From positions 1 to 22,503 of IMG/VR virus record IMGVR_UViG_3300023184_005763: DNA of 22,503 nucleotides; one strand, 5' to 3'. Shown here in pieces: positions 15,028 to 22,503 of this stretch; position 1 is the first letter of the stretch, and each line of letters opens with the position of its first letter. This DNA is from a virus. The position numbers were made by a program, and so were the translations under genes. The notes below the pieces were generated by a model. It saw nothing but the letters and a program-made list of their open reading frames with translations, was not told where the DNA came from and searched no databases.

Positions 15028-15628
15028 GGAATTTTTTATTTATCCAAACCTCGTTGCAACCCAAAATCATATCAAGTTCAAAACCATTCACAGTTAATAT
15101 TTTTCTGCAATCTTCATTATCCTTGTTGGATTCGTGAGTTTCTATAACAATAATATACACTGGAACAGACCAATCAAAAGTTTTAAGAATAGCAAGTTCT
15201 CCACCCTCTACATCAACAATAAACAAATCAACTTTCTTTGGTTTGCCAATTTCTTCAAAAATTTTATAGAAAGGTTTACTTATAACAGTATAATTATCTG
15301 TGGCAACAATAGTTTTATCTATGTGAGTTTCCACAATTCCTCCACCAGAATCTCCACCGTTTCTTGAATTGAAAGTTACTTCTCCTTCAACTTCAGATAC
15401 AGCATACTCTAGTGTTGTGCAGTTCGGGCGATTCTCTTTTAACTTTTTAAATTGATTCTTTTCTGGTTCTATTAACAGACCAGTCCATCCTAAATGATCT
15501 TCAAAAAACTTAGTATTAGAATAGACTATTCCATCCATTGCACCAAGTTCTATAAAGTATCCGTTTTGGTAATTTAAATACTTTTTAAAAAGAACACTGT
15601 CTTCATATTGCTGTGAATAAAATTTCAT
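15008..15628 (-). CDS. FkbM-family SAM-dependent methyltransferase (copy 1)
   Basis: A 206-residue methyltransferase starting KFYSQQYED. Motif I is FIELGAMDG at 25-33, then LLIEPE at 51-56 (acidic end of strand 2, adenosine ribose binding) and FIVDVEGGE at 136-144 (strand 4), followed by VYIIVIETHES. It fits the FkbM group that methylates sugar hydroxyls. GGAGG lies upstream and the ATG overlaps the preceding gene's TGA (ATGA), so translation is coupled. It sits between two glycosyltransferase genes, which supports O-methylation of the same glycan. The end overlaps the next gene by 20 bases. Confidence 0.87.
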   Translation of the reverse strand: MKFYSQQYEDSVLFKKYLNYQNGYFIELGAMDGIVYSNTKFFEDHLGWTGLLIEPEKNQFKKLKENRPNCTTLEYAVSEVEGEVTFNSRNGGDSGGGIVETHIDKTIVATDNYTVISKPFYKIFEEIGKPKKVDLFIVDVEGGELAILKTFDWSVPVYIIVIETHESNKDNEDCRKILTVNGFELDMILGCNEVWINKKFHEQTHE

Positions 15629-16350
15629 ACTGCCTCCATATCAAAGTTCTTTTCTTTTCTTTCCAAGAACTTCTTTCTGTCAACAGTTTGACCTATCTGC
15701 ATATTTCTAATCATTAACTCATCGTGCCACGGTTTAAAATTGTGAAATATAGGACGACGATCAATATGCTTTAGTACAGATAGACGAGTGAACACAATAG
15801 TTTGTTCGTCGTCGCAAGACTCTGAGATATAATCTGGATGGTAGATATAACCAAACTTGTCGTAAAGTTTTCTGCCAATAACTGGCAAAGTAATCAAACC
15901 TTTCCAACCCTCTGCTCTGCCGTCTTCTTTAGTTTCTAATCTAGGATCAGTATTATAATTTATTGATCCGTACAAGTCAGGAAACTCCCGAATCATATCT
16001 TGAACGATTGTATCGTCCCAATTAGTTTCCATAGGTTCCATGTCATCTGCGGTGGATATAAGAATATCCCACGGAGTTATGGGAACATCCCTATTGATTG
16101 CGTCAATTTTACCTTTACTCTCTCCATAAGAATAGATAATATCAACAGTTTCAGATTTTTTATTGTCTAAAAATTTACGGAAGTGTGGATTGTTGCACAG
16201 CAAGTCATCCTTGTCCATACTAACCACTACTGTTATTTTGTGTTTACCTGATGCCTTACTAAGATACGCATCCAAATTCTTCATGAATTTATCGGGTCGT
16301 TGTCTTGTAGCATAATTTAATAACAAATGTTTTGAATCATTGTTTAGCAT
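15625..16350 (-). CDS. GT-A-type glycosyltransferase-like protein (copy 2)
   Basis: A 241-residue protein if started at the ATG at 16350, which has GGAAAG upstream and aligns with the start of the paralogue at 16935..17624; the ATG at 16380 would add ten residues inside the upstream gene and lacks a ribosome binding site. YATRQRPDKF at 13-22 matches [10 protein letters not shown] of the paralogue. VVVSMDKDD at 41-49 and ILISTADDMEP at 96-106 give the likely DxD-type site, and WDDTIVQDM and YDKFGYIYHPDY are shared too. The fold is inferred to be GT-A from this layout. The family is not assigned. The C-terminus ends in a charged helix. The stop overlaps the FkbM start (ATGA). Confidence 0.8.
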   Translation of the reverse strand: MLNNDSKHLLLNYATRQRPDKFMKNLDAYLSKASGKHKITVVVSMDKDDLLCNNPHFRKFLDNKKSETVDIIYSYGESKGKIDAINRDVPITPWDILISTADDMEPMETNWDDTIVQDMIREFPDLYGSINYNTDPRLETKEDGRAEGWKGLITLPVIGRKLYDKFGYIYHPDYISESCDDEQTIVFTRLSVLKHIDRRPIFHNFKPWHDELMIRNMQIGQTVDRKKFLERKEKNFDMEAV

Positions 16351-16951
16351 ATTGTATACTTTCCGATGTTCTGTCATCATATTGATAGTAGTGAAGTACT
16401 TTATCTAGGTGAGTTTCAGAAGTAACAAACGGATACATTCGTACACACCAATCAATATCTTCCCCATATGATGATGCACGAAACGGAACATTCTTTGCAA
16501 TCTTTGATGCCCATATACACATATGATACGGTGGTCGTTTAATATCTCCTAGAGTTCCGTCAGGATTCTGTTTGAGTCCTTCGTGCGGATTACCCATGCG
16601 GAAATCTACCATGAACTGTTTTCCGTTCACTGTGCAATGCTGCTCAAATGTAATAACATCAGCAGGAGATTCTCGCAGGGTTTTTATACAGGTTTCAATA
16701 TAATCCTCAGACACCGCATCGTCGTCATCTAGGAAAGCAATCCATTTTCCTCTTGCAGACTGAAGAAGTGCTTGTCGTTTCTCTCCAATAGACATACTCT
16801 TGTTGTCCACAAGACACAGGACTTCTACACAAACTTCATCACCTATTTGCTTTAAGAGTCGGTCATAAGTGGGTATAAGACAATTAGATAGTCTAGAAGG
16901 AATAGACAAAACTAATACACTCAGCAGAATTTGATTAGGAGGCGTTGGCAT
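16337..16951 (-). CDS. GT2-type glycosyltransferase (copy 1)
   Basis: A 204-residue GT-A protein and paralogue of 14356..15027. LSVLVLSIPSR at 10-20, VDNKSMSIGEKRQAL at 48-62 and AFLDDDDAVSEDY at 72-84 line up residue for residue with that copy. KRPPYHMCIW and SYGEDIDWCVRM carry the equivalent acceptor-side ED. It has no membrane segment. The start lies 17 bases inside the preceding gene and no strong ribosome binding site is visible, so re-initiation after the upstream stop is likely. It overlaps the downstream GT-A gene by 14 bases with the start preferred there. Confidence 0.86.
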   Translation of the reverse strand: MPTPPNQILLSVLVLSIPSRLSNCLIPTYDRLLKQIGDEVCVEVLCLVDNKSMSIGEKRQALLQSARGKWIAFLDDDDAVSEDYIETCIKTLRESPADVITFEQHCTVNGKQFMVDFRMGNPHEGLKQNPDGTLGDIKRPPYHMCIWASKIAKNVPFRASSYGEDIDWCVRMYPFVTSETHLDKVLHYYQYDDRTSESIQYAKQ

Positions 16952-17624
16952 TTTGAGTTAAACCAAAGTTGTTTGCTTTTCTAGTTTCGTAAACTTTTTG
17001 ATCGTGTGCGTACAGTTCTCGGTTTTCGTTGCGTTGATATAGGGCATCAACACCAATCTCAATCCAAAAATGACGAATAATGATGCGATCAATATAGGTT
17101 GTTTTCTCTAGTAGTCTACTAACATCGGTAAACTCATTATCACAATACACACTCAAGTATTCAGGGTTATAGATGTAACCAAAACGATCAAAATACTTTT
17201 TACCCATAATGGAAAGAGTGTTTAACCGTTCTTTTTGTTTGTCATCATTGTAATGAAGAACTCCATCTCCATCAGGATAATACTTTTCCATATCTTGAAC
17301 AATAATATCGTCATAGTTTTGCATTTGCGGAATCATATCGTCCGAAGCAAGCAGCAGAATATCGTAATCCTTTGCGTGTTCTAGATCCGCATTGATTGCT
17401 TGAATCTTAGTTTTAGAATTTCCCCAATACGCCTGAACAGATTCGCCCTGATTCTTTAACCAATTTCGTATACCCGTATTGTTCATACTAATATCATCTG
17501 TATCAAAAGATAATAGAAATTTAACATCGTGCTTGCCTGACAGCATAGACTTGTAGAGTCCAAACACTTCCATGAAACGAGCAGGTCTAGACCTACTTGG
17601 AAACTTAATTAGCAGTTTTGCCAT
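16935..17624 (-). CDS. GT-A-type glycosyltransferase-like protein (copy 1), first gene of the island
   Basis: A 229-residue protein related to 15625..16350. [11 protein letters not shown] at 7-17, FLLSFDTDD at 36-44, [11 protein letters not shown] at 89-99 (DxD-like acidic site), YDDIIVQDM and [12 protein letters not shown] are the shared blocks. The ATG lies within the end of uvsX (20 bases overlap) and has a very strong ribosome binding site, GAGGAGG, six bases upstream. So the whole island probably continues from the uvsX transcript, while translation of the first island gene is well supplied by itself. The sugar and acceptor are unknown. Confidence 0.8.
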   Translation of the reverse strand: MAKLLIKFPSRSRPARFMEVFGLYKSMLSGKHDVKFLLSFDTDDISMNNTGIRNWLKNQGESVQAYWGNSKTKIQAINADLEHAKDYDILLLASDDMIPQMQNYDDIIVQDMEKYYPDGDGVLHYNDDKQKERLNTLSIMGKKYFDRFGYIYNPEYLSVYCDNEFTDVSRLLEKTTYIDRIIIRHFWIEIGVDALYQRNENRELYAHDQKVYETRKANNFGLTQNANAS

Positions 17625-18654
17625 CTTCTGCCTCCTCGTTTAAGCCGTATTTAAATTCTTTACCCACAGCAACCTCCAACTTGTCCATAATTTCCTGCGT
17701 AAAGAACTTTTCAGGATTCTCGTTAATTGTCTTTTCAAAGGTCTTGTCACCACTTGGCAACTCAATGCGAGTGGAAACTTTCTTGAAGATTTCATACTTG
17801 ATTGCAATATCAAGCAGACCGTAGTAACGATTCAATCCACTATCGTAATTAAGTTTCACATCCACCATCTTGTTCTCTTTGGTGAACCGACCCTTATGAA
17901 GTTTGCAGTGGATAATATTACCCACAACTTCTCCTTCAGAATCCTTGTCCTTGCGTTTGGACAGATACAAGATGGTGGATGCCGCATACTTCAGACCTTG
18001 ACCGCCAGACATTTCCTTGGTTGGATACATTGATCCCATTGAATCGTAGGTATGGTTGGTGAGAATAAGGGGAATGCCCGCTTCTCCCAACTTAATGGTA
18101 AGCACACGGAAGGTGCTTTTCACAACCTGCGCTCGTGTCATATCCTTTGTTTCCTTGCCTTCTGCCGTATCGTTCATCTCTTTAGTGGTGGAAAGCATAC
18201 CAAGAGAGTCTAGAACCACTAGCATTGGTTTCTTCTTGCTAGGATCTTGCTCAAGATACTTGTTTGCAATGGTAACCATTTGATTACGAAACTCCTCTAC
18301 TGTTGGTACAGGAAAGATGGCAACACGCTTGGTATCAATGCCACGACTTGTAATCATCTGTGAGGTAACCGCAGACTCTGTATCAAAGTACAGCACCACA
18401 GCATCCTTGCAATCGTCAAGAAACTTCTTAACCATACCAAGTGCAAAGTAGGTTTTGCCTGTTGCAGACTCTCCTGCAAGTGCAAGAATCTTGTTGTTTG
18501 GAATGCCACCATACAGACTGCCTGATACAAGTGCATTTAGTGCATATGATCCTGTATCAATAAATCCTGTGACATCACTGCCACCGATACCTTCGTCCGC
18601 AACTACTGCATACTTGTTACCCGAACTCTTAATAATATCATTAATAAAACTCAT
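17605..18654 (-). CDS. uvsX: UvsX-like RecA-family recombinase
   Basis: A 349-residue RecA-type strand exchange protein (T4 UvsX is about 390). The N-terminal part has [14 protein letters not shown] and GGIPNNKI, typical of phage UvsX. Walker A is GESATGKT at 61-68, the catalytic-Glu strand is YFDTES at 89-94, and Walker B is MLVVLDS at 144-150. [12 protein letters not shown] and [11 protein letters not shown] (DNA-binding loop 2 region) follow. It coats single-stranded DNA with UvsY help and drives recombination-dependent replication. The C-terminal tail is acidic (NEEAEDG). GGAGA (18666..18662) stands seven bases before the ATG, and a sigma70 promoter with extended -10 lies upstream. The gene end overlaps the first glycosyltransferase gene. 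Confidence 0.97.
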   Translation of the reverse strand: MSFINDIIKSSGNKYAVVADEGIGGSDVTGFIDTGSYALNALVSGSLYGGIPNNKILALAGESATGKTYFALGMVKKFLDDCKDAVVLYFDTESAVTSQMITSRGIDTKRVAIFPVPTVEEFRNQMVTIANKYLEQDPSKKKPMLVVLDSLGMLSTTKEMNDTAEGKETKDMTRAQVVKSTFRVLTIKLGEAGIPLILTNHTYDSMGSMYPTKEMSGGQGLKYAASTILYLSKRKDKDSEGEVVGNIIHCKLHKGRFTKENKMVDVKLNYDSGLNRYYGLLDIAIKYEIFKKVSTRIELPSGDKTFEKTINENPEKFFTQEIMDKLEVAVGKEFKYGLNEEAEDGKTAN

Positions 18655-18674
18655 TGTGTATTCTCCATTGTATA

Positions 18675-18702
18675 ATTATATCACGGTTTCTGAATTAAGC
18701 AA
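18675..18702 (-). promoter_or_regulatory. Sigma70-type promoter of uvsX with extended -10
   Basis: On the minus strand TTGCTT (18702..18697) and TATAAT (18680..18675) are separated by 16 bases, and TGA directly precedes the -10 box (extended -10). The -35 box overlaps the polymerase stop codon. The predicted +1 at 18668 is the A of an ATG that opens a five-codon mini-ORF whose TGA overlaps the uvsX start. Confidence 0.7.
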
Positions 18703-21235
18703 ACATACTTTCCAAACTATTTGTCTCACGAATATGCCAACCAATCACATTTAAAATTGTCTTGAGGGGTTCTTCAAACGCCTTCTCAAACTGAGTATCG
18801 TAGTCAATGTATTTAGTTTCAATACCAAACTCTTTAGGAATTTCTGAAGGAAATGCTATAACTTTATCACGAATAGGATTGGGCAATTTAAGATATACAA
18901 ATTTAACCTTTTCCCCATCCCCGACTTTTGGATACTTCTTGGTTAATTTCTTTTCCTGCAACCAATAATTGTAAATTAACGCACCCTTCACAGCAATAGG
19001 TGTGGACTTGCGATAGATGGAAGTGTCGTCCCGATACTCTTTCATACCGTTGCATCCACGAGGAAACGCAATCTCTTCCAACGGTTTGTTGCAGAAGTCT
19101 GTTTTAAACTCGGCAACAAAGTCTACAAGTTCCTGCTCTGTTCCATTCATAATAAGTGAAATAGACTTTTTGAGTGCATCACGAACAATCTGTGGTGTGC
19201 TGCTGCGGGAGGTTTCAATACCCATAATCTTCATCTTGGGTTTGTCTAATAACACATCATTCTCTCCCATCCACACATTGAGCATATACCGTTTCTTAGC
19301 AGTCCATATACCTTTAGAGCAAATACCTTCCCGCTTCATGTTCATCTTTTGTGAGTATGCGTTTTGCTGTTCCGCAAGTTTGGCATACTGCCGATTGATA
19401 AACGGTTGCAGCACATCGTTACAGAACTTGTTTAGAAATACGGTAATCTTTTGCGGATCGGTTTCGGTTGGCAATACCTGCTTCACCAACACACCTAGAC
19501 GAAGATATACCGAGTCTGTATCACTTGCGACCACATAATCTGTGCCTGCCGTTTTGAGAGTCTTGTTTAAGTAACGATTCAAGCAACCCTCAATCCAACG
19601 AATAGACAACTGACCTGACAGGGTGATTGCTTCAGCAATTTCTAGATCGTAATATCTACACCATTGATTTCCCAAAGCACCGAATGCAGAATTAAGCTGA
19701 ATCTTACGAACTTGCTGAAAATTATAATATTTTGTAATAAGAAACTTTAGTTTCTGCTTCTCTTCTGTAGACCCGCCGTCACCGAGCCCTTCCAACTCCC
19801 GCTCCACATCCAACATCTTTTTCTTGTACGCCTTGCGTTCTGCGTACATGGTTTCCATTAGTTCAGGAAGAAACCCCTGCTTTTGTGTGGAGAATCCTAC
19901 ACAGTTGCCAGGAACAGTTACACCTTTAAATAGCATGGTGTCCAAGAAGTTTCCAATCTTTGGGTTGGAATTTCCTGCGGAGTGGTCTAACAGTTCGTCC
20001 ACCGTGAACTTGTTGCGTTCTCCGTAATTTGTTTTGGTTTCGGGACTAAGGTTGTATTGCATAATTAAATGCGGATACAAGGAATCCAAATCAAATGACA
20101 CCACCCAATCGTGCGAACCCACAATAGATTCTTTCACATACGCACCCGCAAACTTTTCCTCTTTGTCGTCACTCTTGGTCTTGAGTGGAATCACAATTTT
20201 CTTGTCGGTAAGGTGGTGGTAAATGATTGCATCCCATGTTCGCACCTGTGCAAACACATCATTGAGATTAACCTTGGCGTCATACGCCTGTGCCAAGCAC
20301 AACTCCAAGAGTTTAAGTTTGCCTTCAAGCATCTCAACAAGAGTTACATCGTGCAAGTTGTATTCCATGAACCGTTGAAAGTCCCGCTTATGAAACTCGT
20401 GAATAGTTCCTTCGTACTGCTTTTTGCGCTCTCCCAATTCCACTTGAACAATATGGTCAAGACGATACGACTCTCTTGTTACATAGGTAAACTTGCGGTA
20501 CATATCAAAGTAATCTAGAATGCAAATACCAAGAAGTTCGTACACTTCGTTTTTCTTCTGCATGACTTCAACTTCACGACAACGAATCTCCCGCCACGGA
20601 GACAATCGCATCGCTTCTTTTTCGTCAAACAGTCGAGTAATGCGGTTTACAAGATACGGAATATCAAAGAAATTAACATTCCATCCTGTGACCACATCAA
20701 TGTCAAACGCTTCCCATGCTGCAAGAAAGTCCTTGAGCATGGACTTCTCGTCCTCATACTCAAAGCATTTCACATCAGGAATGGAAAATTTACCTAATCC
20801 AAACACATACGCCTTACCACCAACCTTTACCGTGATTGCGTTTACTCGCTCAGAAGCAGTCTTGATGTTTGGGAATCCACCTTCTGACTCGGTTTCAATA
20901 TCAATATAAGCAATCCGCATACGACTTGTATCGTATTCTACTTTTTTAGGATACTCTTCACCAATATACTGGTACAACCATTCGGTGTTGCCGTATATCT
21001 CAAATCCTGTAACACCACGATGCTCTTTGATAAAGTCGTTGCACTCTCTGATAGTGCCTGGCTGATACGGTTCTACAAGTTTGCCGTCAAGAGTTTTCCA
21101 CTCGGTCTGTTGCTTTTTAGAAGTCACAAACACCGTTGGACGAAACGGAATTTTAGACATAACTCGTTTATCGTTCTCGTACCCTCGGTAGAGAATATTT
21201 GAACCCTTCACTGCAACATGAGTGTAGAATTTCAT
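18695..21235 (-). CDS. 43: DNA polymerase, family B (T4 gp43-like)
   Basis: An 846-residue polymerase (T4 gp43 has 898). The proofreading exonuclease is complete: Exo I YIDIETE at 110-116, Exo II NVNFFD at 186-191 and Exo III YNLHD at 292-296. Polymerase motif A is DLDSLYP at 382-388, motif B is KIQLNSAFG at 511-519 and motif C is SDTDSVYL at 571-578. The C-terminus ends in SLESMFA, which resembles the short hydrophobic tail by which gp43 binds the sliding clamp gp45. The start MKFYTHVAV fits the family. There is no ribosome binding site; a near-perfect sigma70 promoter places +1 on the start codon. The next gene is uvsX, as in the T4 gene neighbourhood, but genes 42 and 40 are not seen here. 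Confidence 0.98.
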   Translation of the reverse strand: MKFYTHVAVKGSNILYRGYENDKRVMSKIPFRPTVFVTSKKQQTEWKTLDGKLVEPYQPGTIRECNDFIKEHRGVTGFEIYGNTEWLYQYIGEEYPKKVEYDTSRMRIAYIDIETESEGGFPNIKTASERVNAITVKVGGKAYVFGLGKFSIPDVKCFEYEDEKSMLKDFLAAWEAFDIDVVTGWNVNFFDIPYLVNRITRLFDEKEAMRLSPWREIRCREVEVMQKKNEVYELLGICILDYFDMYRKFTYVTRESYRLDHIVQVELGERKKQYEGTIHEFHKRDFQRFMEYNLHDVTLVEMLEGKLKLLELCLAQAYDAKVNLNDVFAQVRTWDAIIYHHLTDKKIVIPLKTKSDDKEEKFAGAYVKESIVGSHDWVVSFDLDSLYPHLIMQYNLSPETKTNYGERNKFTVDELLDHSAGNSNPKIGNFLDTMLFKGVTVPGNCVGFSTQKQGFLPELMETMYAERKAYKKKMLDVERELEGLGDGGSTEEKQKLKFLITKYYNFQQVRKIQLNSAFGALGNQWCRYYDLEIAEAITLSGQLSIRWIEGCLNRYLNKTLKTAGTDYVVASDTDSVYLRLGVLVKQVLPTETDPQKITVFLNKFCNDVLQPFINRQYAKLAEQQNAYSQKMNMKREGICSKGIWTAKKRYMLNVWMGENDVLLDKPKMKIMGIETSRSSTPQIVRDALKKSISLIMNGTEQELVDFVAEFKTDFCNKPLEEIAFPRGCNGMKEYRDDTSIYRKSTPIAVKGALIYNYWLQEKKLTKKYPKVGDGEKVKFVYLKLPNPIRDKVIAFPSEIPKEFGIETKYIDYDTQFEKAFEEPLKTILNVIGWHIRETNSLESMFA

Positions 21236-21241
21236 ACGGTA

Positions 21242-21270
21242 ATTATACCACTAAGAGTTGCCTAAGTCAA
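21242..21270 (-). promoter_or_regulatory. Sigma70-type promoter of the DNA polymerase gene, predicted leaderless
   Basis: TTGACT (21270..21265), 17 bases, then TATAAT (21247..21242) with TGG before it (extended -10). Six bases (TACCGT) separate the -10 box from the ATG at 21235, the same distance as at the helicase gene, so +1 should be the A of the start codon. The -35 box lies in the 3' end of the preceding gene. Confidence 0.78.
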
Positions 21271-21529
21271 GTTGTTCTTTGAATTCTTCTAGACCGCACG
21301 GAGTCATAAAGATAGGAGTTCCTTCTCCTACCCACGCACCAATAATGTTATAGGTAAAGTATTCCCATGCGTCCTCTTTGCTCATGTTTTGTGTCATCAA
21401 GATACGAATAATCTTGTTGGTGTCGTACACAGCAAGACGATACGGAGTCTGTCCAAACCGTTCCGCATATCCAATAAACGCTTCGTCAAATCCGTCCACA
21501 GTAAGTGGTTGAGTTTCTTGTTCACTCAT
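21251..21529 (-). CDS. Small conserved phage protein of unknown function
   Basis: A 92-residue protein when started at the ATG at 21529, which overlaps the preceding TGA (ATGA); a start at 21556 would add nine residues inside that gene. The pattern MSKEDAWEYFTYNIIGAW followed by VGEGTPIF resembles a small protein I have seen in many tailed phages without assigned function. The rest has RLAVYDTNKIIRILM. No catalytic motif, membrane segment or signal peptide is visible. It ends 15 bases before the polymerase start, and its 3' end contains the polymerase -35 box. Confidence 0.75.
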   Translation of the reverse strand: MSEQETQPLTVDGFDEAFIGYAERFGQTPYRLAVYDTNKIIRILMTQNMSKEDAWEYFTYNIIGAWVGEGTPIFMTPCGLEEFKEQLDLGNS

Positions 21530-21795
21530 TGGTTTCTTTCTACAAGTGCGATCCAATCTTGATGCACAATATTATTTTTACCGTAACCTTGACCTTGAAT
21601 CTTAGAAATATCCCACATTACTCGATCACCGACTTTAATATCTTCGGTTACTTTGTCTCCAAGTGAAATAACTCTGCTCCAAAACATTTTACTTTTAGCC
21701 TTCTCGGTGTAGATAATACCTTCAGTGGTTTTCTTTTCACCTTCACCAACGGTTTGAACTTCAATCCATTTTCCGATTGTTCGTAATTTACTCAT
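21526..21795 (-). CDS. GroES-like co-chaperonin-type protein
   Basis: An 89-residue protein with the layout of GroES (about 95 residues): WIEVQTV at the start, TTEGIIYTEK in the place of the mobile-loop/GGIVL region, RVISLGDKV (GxVxAVG position), IKVGDRVMWD (VGDxVxF) and the final HQDWIALVE (ESDILAIVE). It would form a ring that caps GroEL or a phage chaperonin; the mobile loop is altered, so host partner specificity may differ. The ribosome binding site AGGAG is eight bases upstream, and the ATG overlaps the methyltransferase stop (ATGA). The downstream gene overlaps again by four bases, so the three genes form one unit. Confidence 0.75.
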   Translation of the reverse strand: MSKLRTIGKWIEVQTVGEGEKKTTEGIIYTEKAKSKMFWSRVISLGDKVTEDIKVGDRVMWDISKIQGQGYGKNNIVHQDWIALVERNQ

Positions 21796-22503
21796 TTTAT
21801 AAACTCCTGTAGTGTGTTAGGGACTTCATCTGCAATTCGTGATTCTGCTATCTTAATATATTGAGGATTCAATTCTGTGCCAATATAATTTCTGCCGTGC
21901 TGTAGTGCAACCACAGCAGTTGTGCCACTACCTGTGAACGGATCAAATACCGTGCAAGGAACTACTTCAGCATCTTTACATTTGCAGGAAGCCGCCCATC
22001 CTAAAGTTTTGGTGGAATTGTAACCTGCATCACCCTTACCGTTGATTTCTCCGTAAGCGCCTTTGTAGGTGTTGGGACGATATCGTGGATCTTCAGGAGG
22101 CAATTCGTTTCGCGCAATTCGTGTGCTTTCTACTTGTCGTTCCCACGGCGCACCACACTTAGAACAACATCCATGCTCACTTGTTCCTGCCAACACACAA
22201 GGTGTAATCAGGTCTTTAGGATAGGTTGCAAAGTGCGCGCCTCGGAATGGTTTGGTTGTAATAGTCCATACAGATCGCTTGTTGCGTTTGCCTGTGTCAA
22301 CAAAGGTGTTTCCCACATCTCCTCGTTTAGTTCCTTCTTGCACCTTTGCACCAAACGCTCGTGCGTTTTTCCTTGGTTTGGACATACTGTGTGGTGGTTG
22401 TCCTGGCGCACCGTCAACATTTTTGTGGGTATCTGATACTCCTCGCAACGATCTAGCATGGGTAGTTAATGCAGCAGGTTCTCTTATTACTTCATGGTCA
22501 AAG
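21792..22503 (-). CDS. DNA methyltransferase, N4/N6 type, C-terminal part (5' end beyond window)
   Basis: The frame is open to the right edge of the window, so the start is outside; about 236 residues are visible. SAM-binding motif I FDPFTGSGTT (186-195 of the visible part) stands near the C-terminus, followed by YIGTELNPQYIKIAESRI. Motif I after the target-recognition part means that the catalytic DPPY/NPPY motif must be upstream, the order of beta-class methyltransferases. A zinc-ribbon-like set CCSKCGAPW with CKC about 58 residues later lies between. VWTITTKPFRGAHFATYPKDL is the usual lead-in to motif I. It probably methylates adenine N6 or cytosine N4 in phage DNA, perhaps against host restriction. 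The target is unknown. Its stop overlaps the GroES-like start. Confidence 0.88.
   Translation of the reverse strand, partial: FDHEVIREPAALTTHARSLRGVSDTHKNVDGAPGQPPHSMSKPRKNARAFGAKVQEGTKRGDVGNTFVDTGKRNKRSVWTITTKPFRGAHFATYPKDLITPCVLAGTSEHGCCSKCGAPWERQVESTRIARNELPPEDPRYRPNTYKGAYGEINGKGDAGYNSTKTLGWAASCKCKDAEVVPCTVFDPFTGSGTTAVVALQHGRNYIGTELNPQYIKIAESRIADEVPNTLQEFIK

Noticed and set aside
15037-15044. GATAAATA late-box-like sequence before the GT2 gene at 15027
   Set aside because: It lies within the end of the FkbM gene in a tightly overlapping operon and is an imperfect match in an A/T run.
7025-17624. Island as a T4-like DNA glucosylation system
   Set aside because: None of the glycosyltransferases resembles T4 alpha- or beta-glucosyltransferase, and no hydroxymethylase (gene 42) is in the window; DNA as acceptor remains only one of several options.
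19017-19538. Plus-strand open frame of 173 codons within the DNA polymerase gene
   Set aside because: It is the antisense of well-conserved polymerase sequence and shows no start signal or family resemblance.
1-22503. CRISPR arrays, insertion sequences, long repeats or stop-codon reassignment
   Set aside because: No spaced repeats, transposase or long terminal repeats were noticed, and TAA, TGA and TAG all end genes normally at tight overlaps.

Overview
The window looks like a piece of an AT-rich T4-like tailed phage genome (a myovirus, probably marine). It carries a family B DNA polymerase (gp43-like, 18695..21235), a UvsX recombinase (17605..18654) and a DnaB-type helicase (gp41-like, 3484..4896), plus two phage tRNA genes, two GroES-like small proteins and T4-type late promoter boxes. 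There is no cellular housekeeping DNA. Almost everything is on the minus strand, so transcription runs from high to low coordinates; the exception is one structural gene on the plus strand (5045..6967).

Layout in the direction of transcription. (1) 22503..21251: the C-terminal part of a DNA methyltransferase (cut by the right edge), a GroES-like protein and a small conserved protein, joined by ATGA overlaps. (2) 21235..17605: DNA polymerase and UvsX, each with its own sigma70-type promoter. (3) 17624..7025: fifteen tightly packed genes, most of them for sugar metabolism and glycosylation. They encode two paralogous pairs of GT-A/GT2 glycosyltransferases, two FkbM methyltransferases, two tandem proteins resembling fungal GT15 mannosyltransferases, an SDR sugar epimerase/dehydratase, a further putative glycosyltransferase, a kinase/class II aldolase fusion, a small coiled-coil protein, a sugar nucleotidyltransferase, a HAD phosphatase and a short GDPD-like protein. 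(4) A bidirectional terminator (6993..7022) separates this island from the convergent plus-strand structural gene. (5) 4896..1: helicase, tRNA-CAT, tRNA-TAT, a GroES-like protein, a protein with a KxDG nucleotidyltransferase-like motif, and a large cytidylyltransferase/ATP-grasp fusion running off the left edge.

In T4, genes 43, uvsX and 41 lie in the same neighbourhood in this order. Here about 12.7 kb, the glycosylation island plus the structural gene, sits between uvsX and gene 41. The enzyme set could make an activated sugar (kinase, aldolase, nucleotidyltransferase, HAD, SDR), transfer several sugars (six or more glycosyltransferases) and O-methylate the product (FkbM). The acceptor is not revealed by the sequence; a virion protein, a host surface glycan or modified DNA are all possible.

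Two features stand out. The first is the tandem GT15-like pair inside a phage glycosylation operon. The second is a shared promoter architecture in which the predicted transcription start falls on the A of an ATG at gene 41 and gene 43, and on an 18-base mini-ORF in front of uvsX. No IS element, CRISPR array, rRNA or integration site was seen, and no intergenic stretch exceeds 150 bases.
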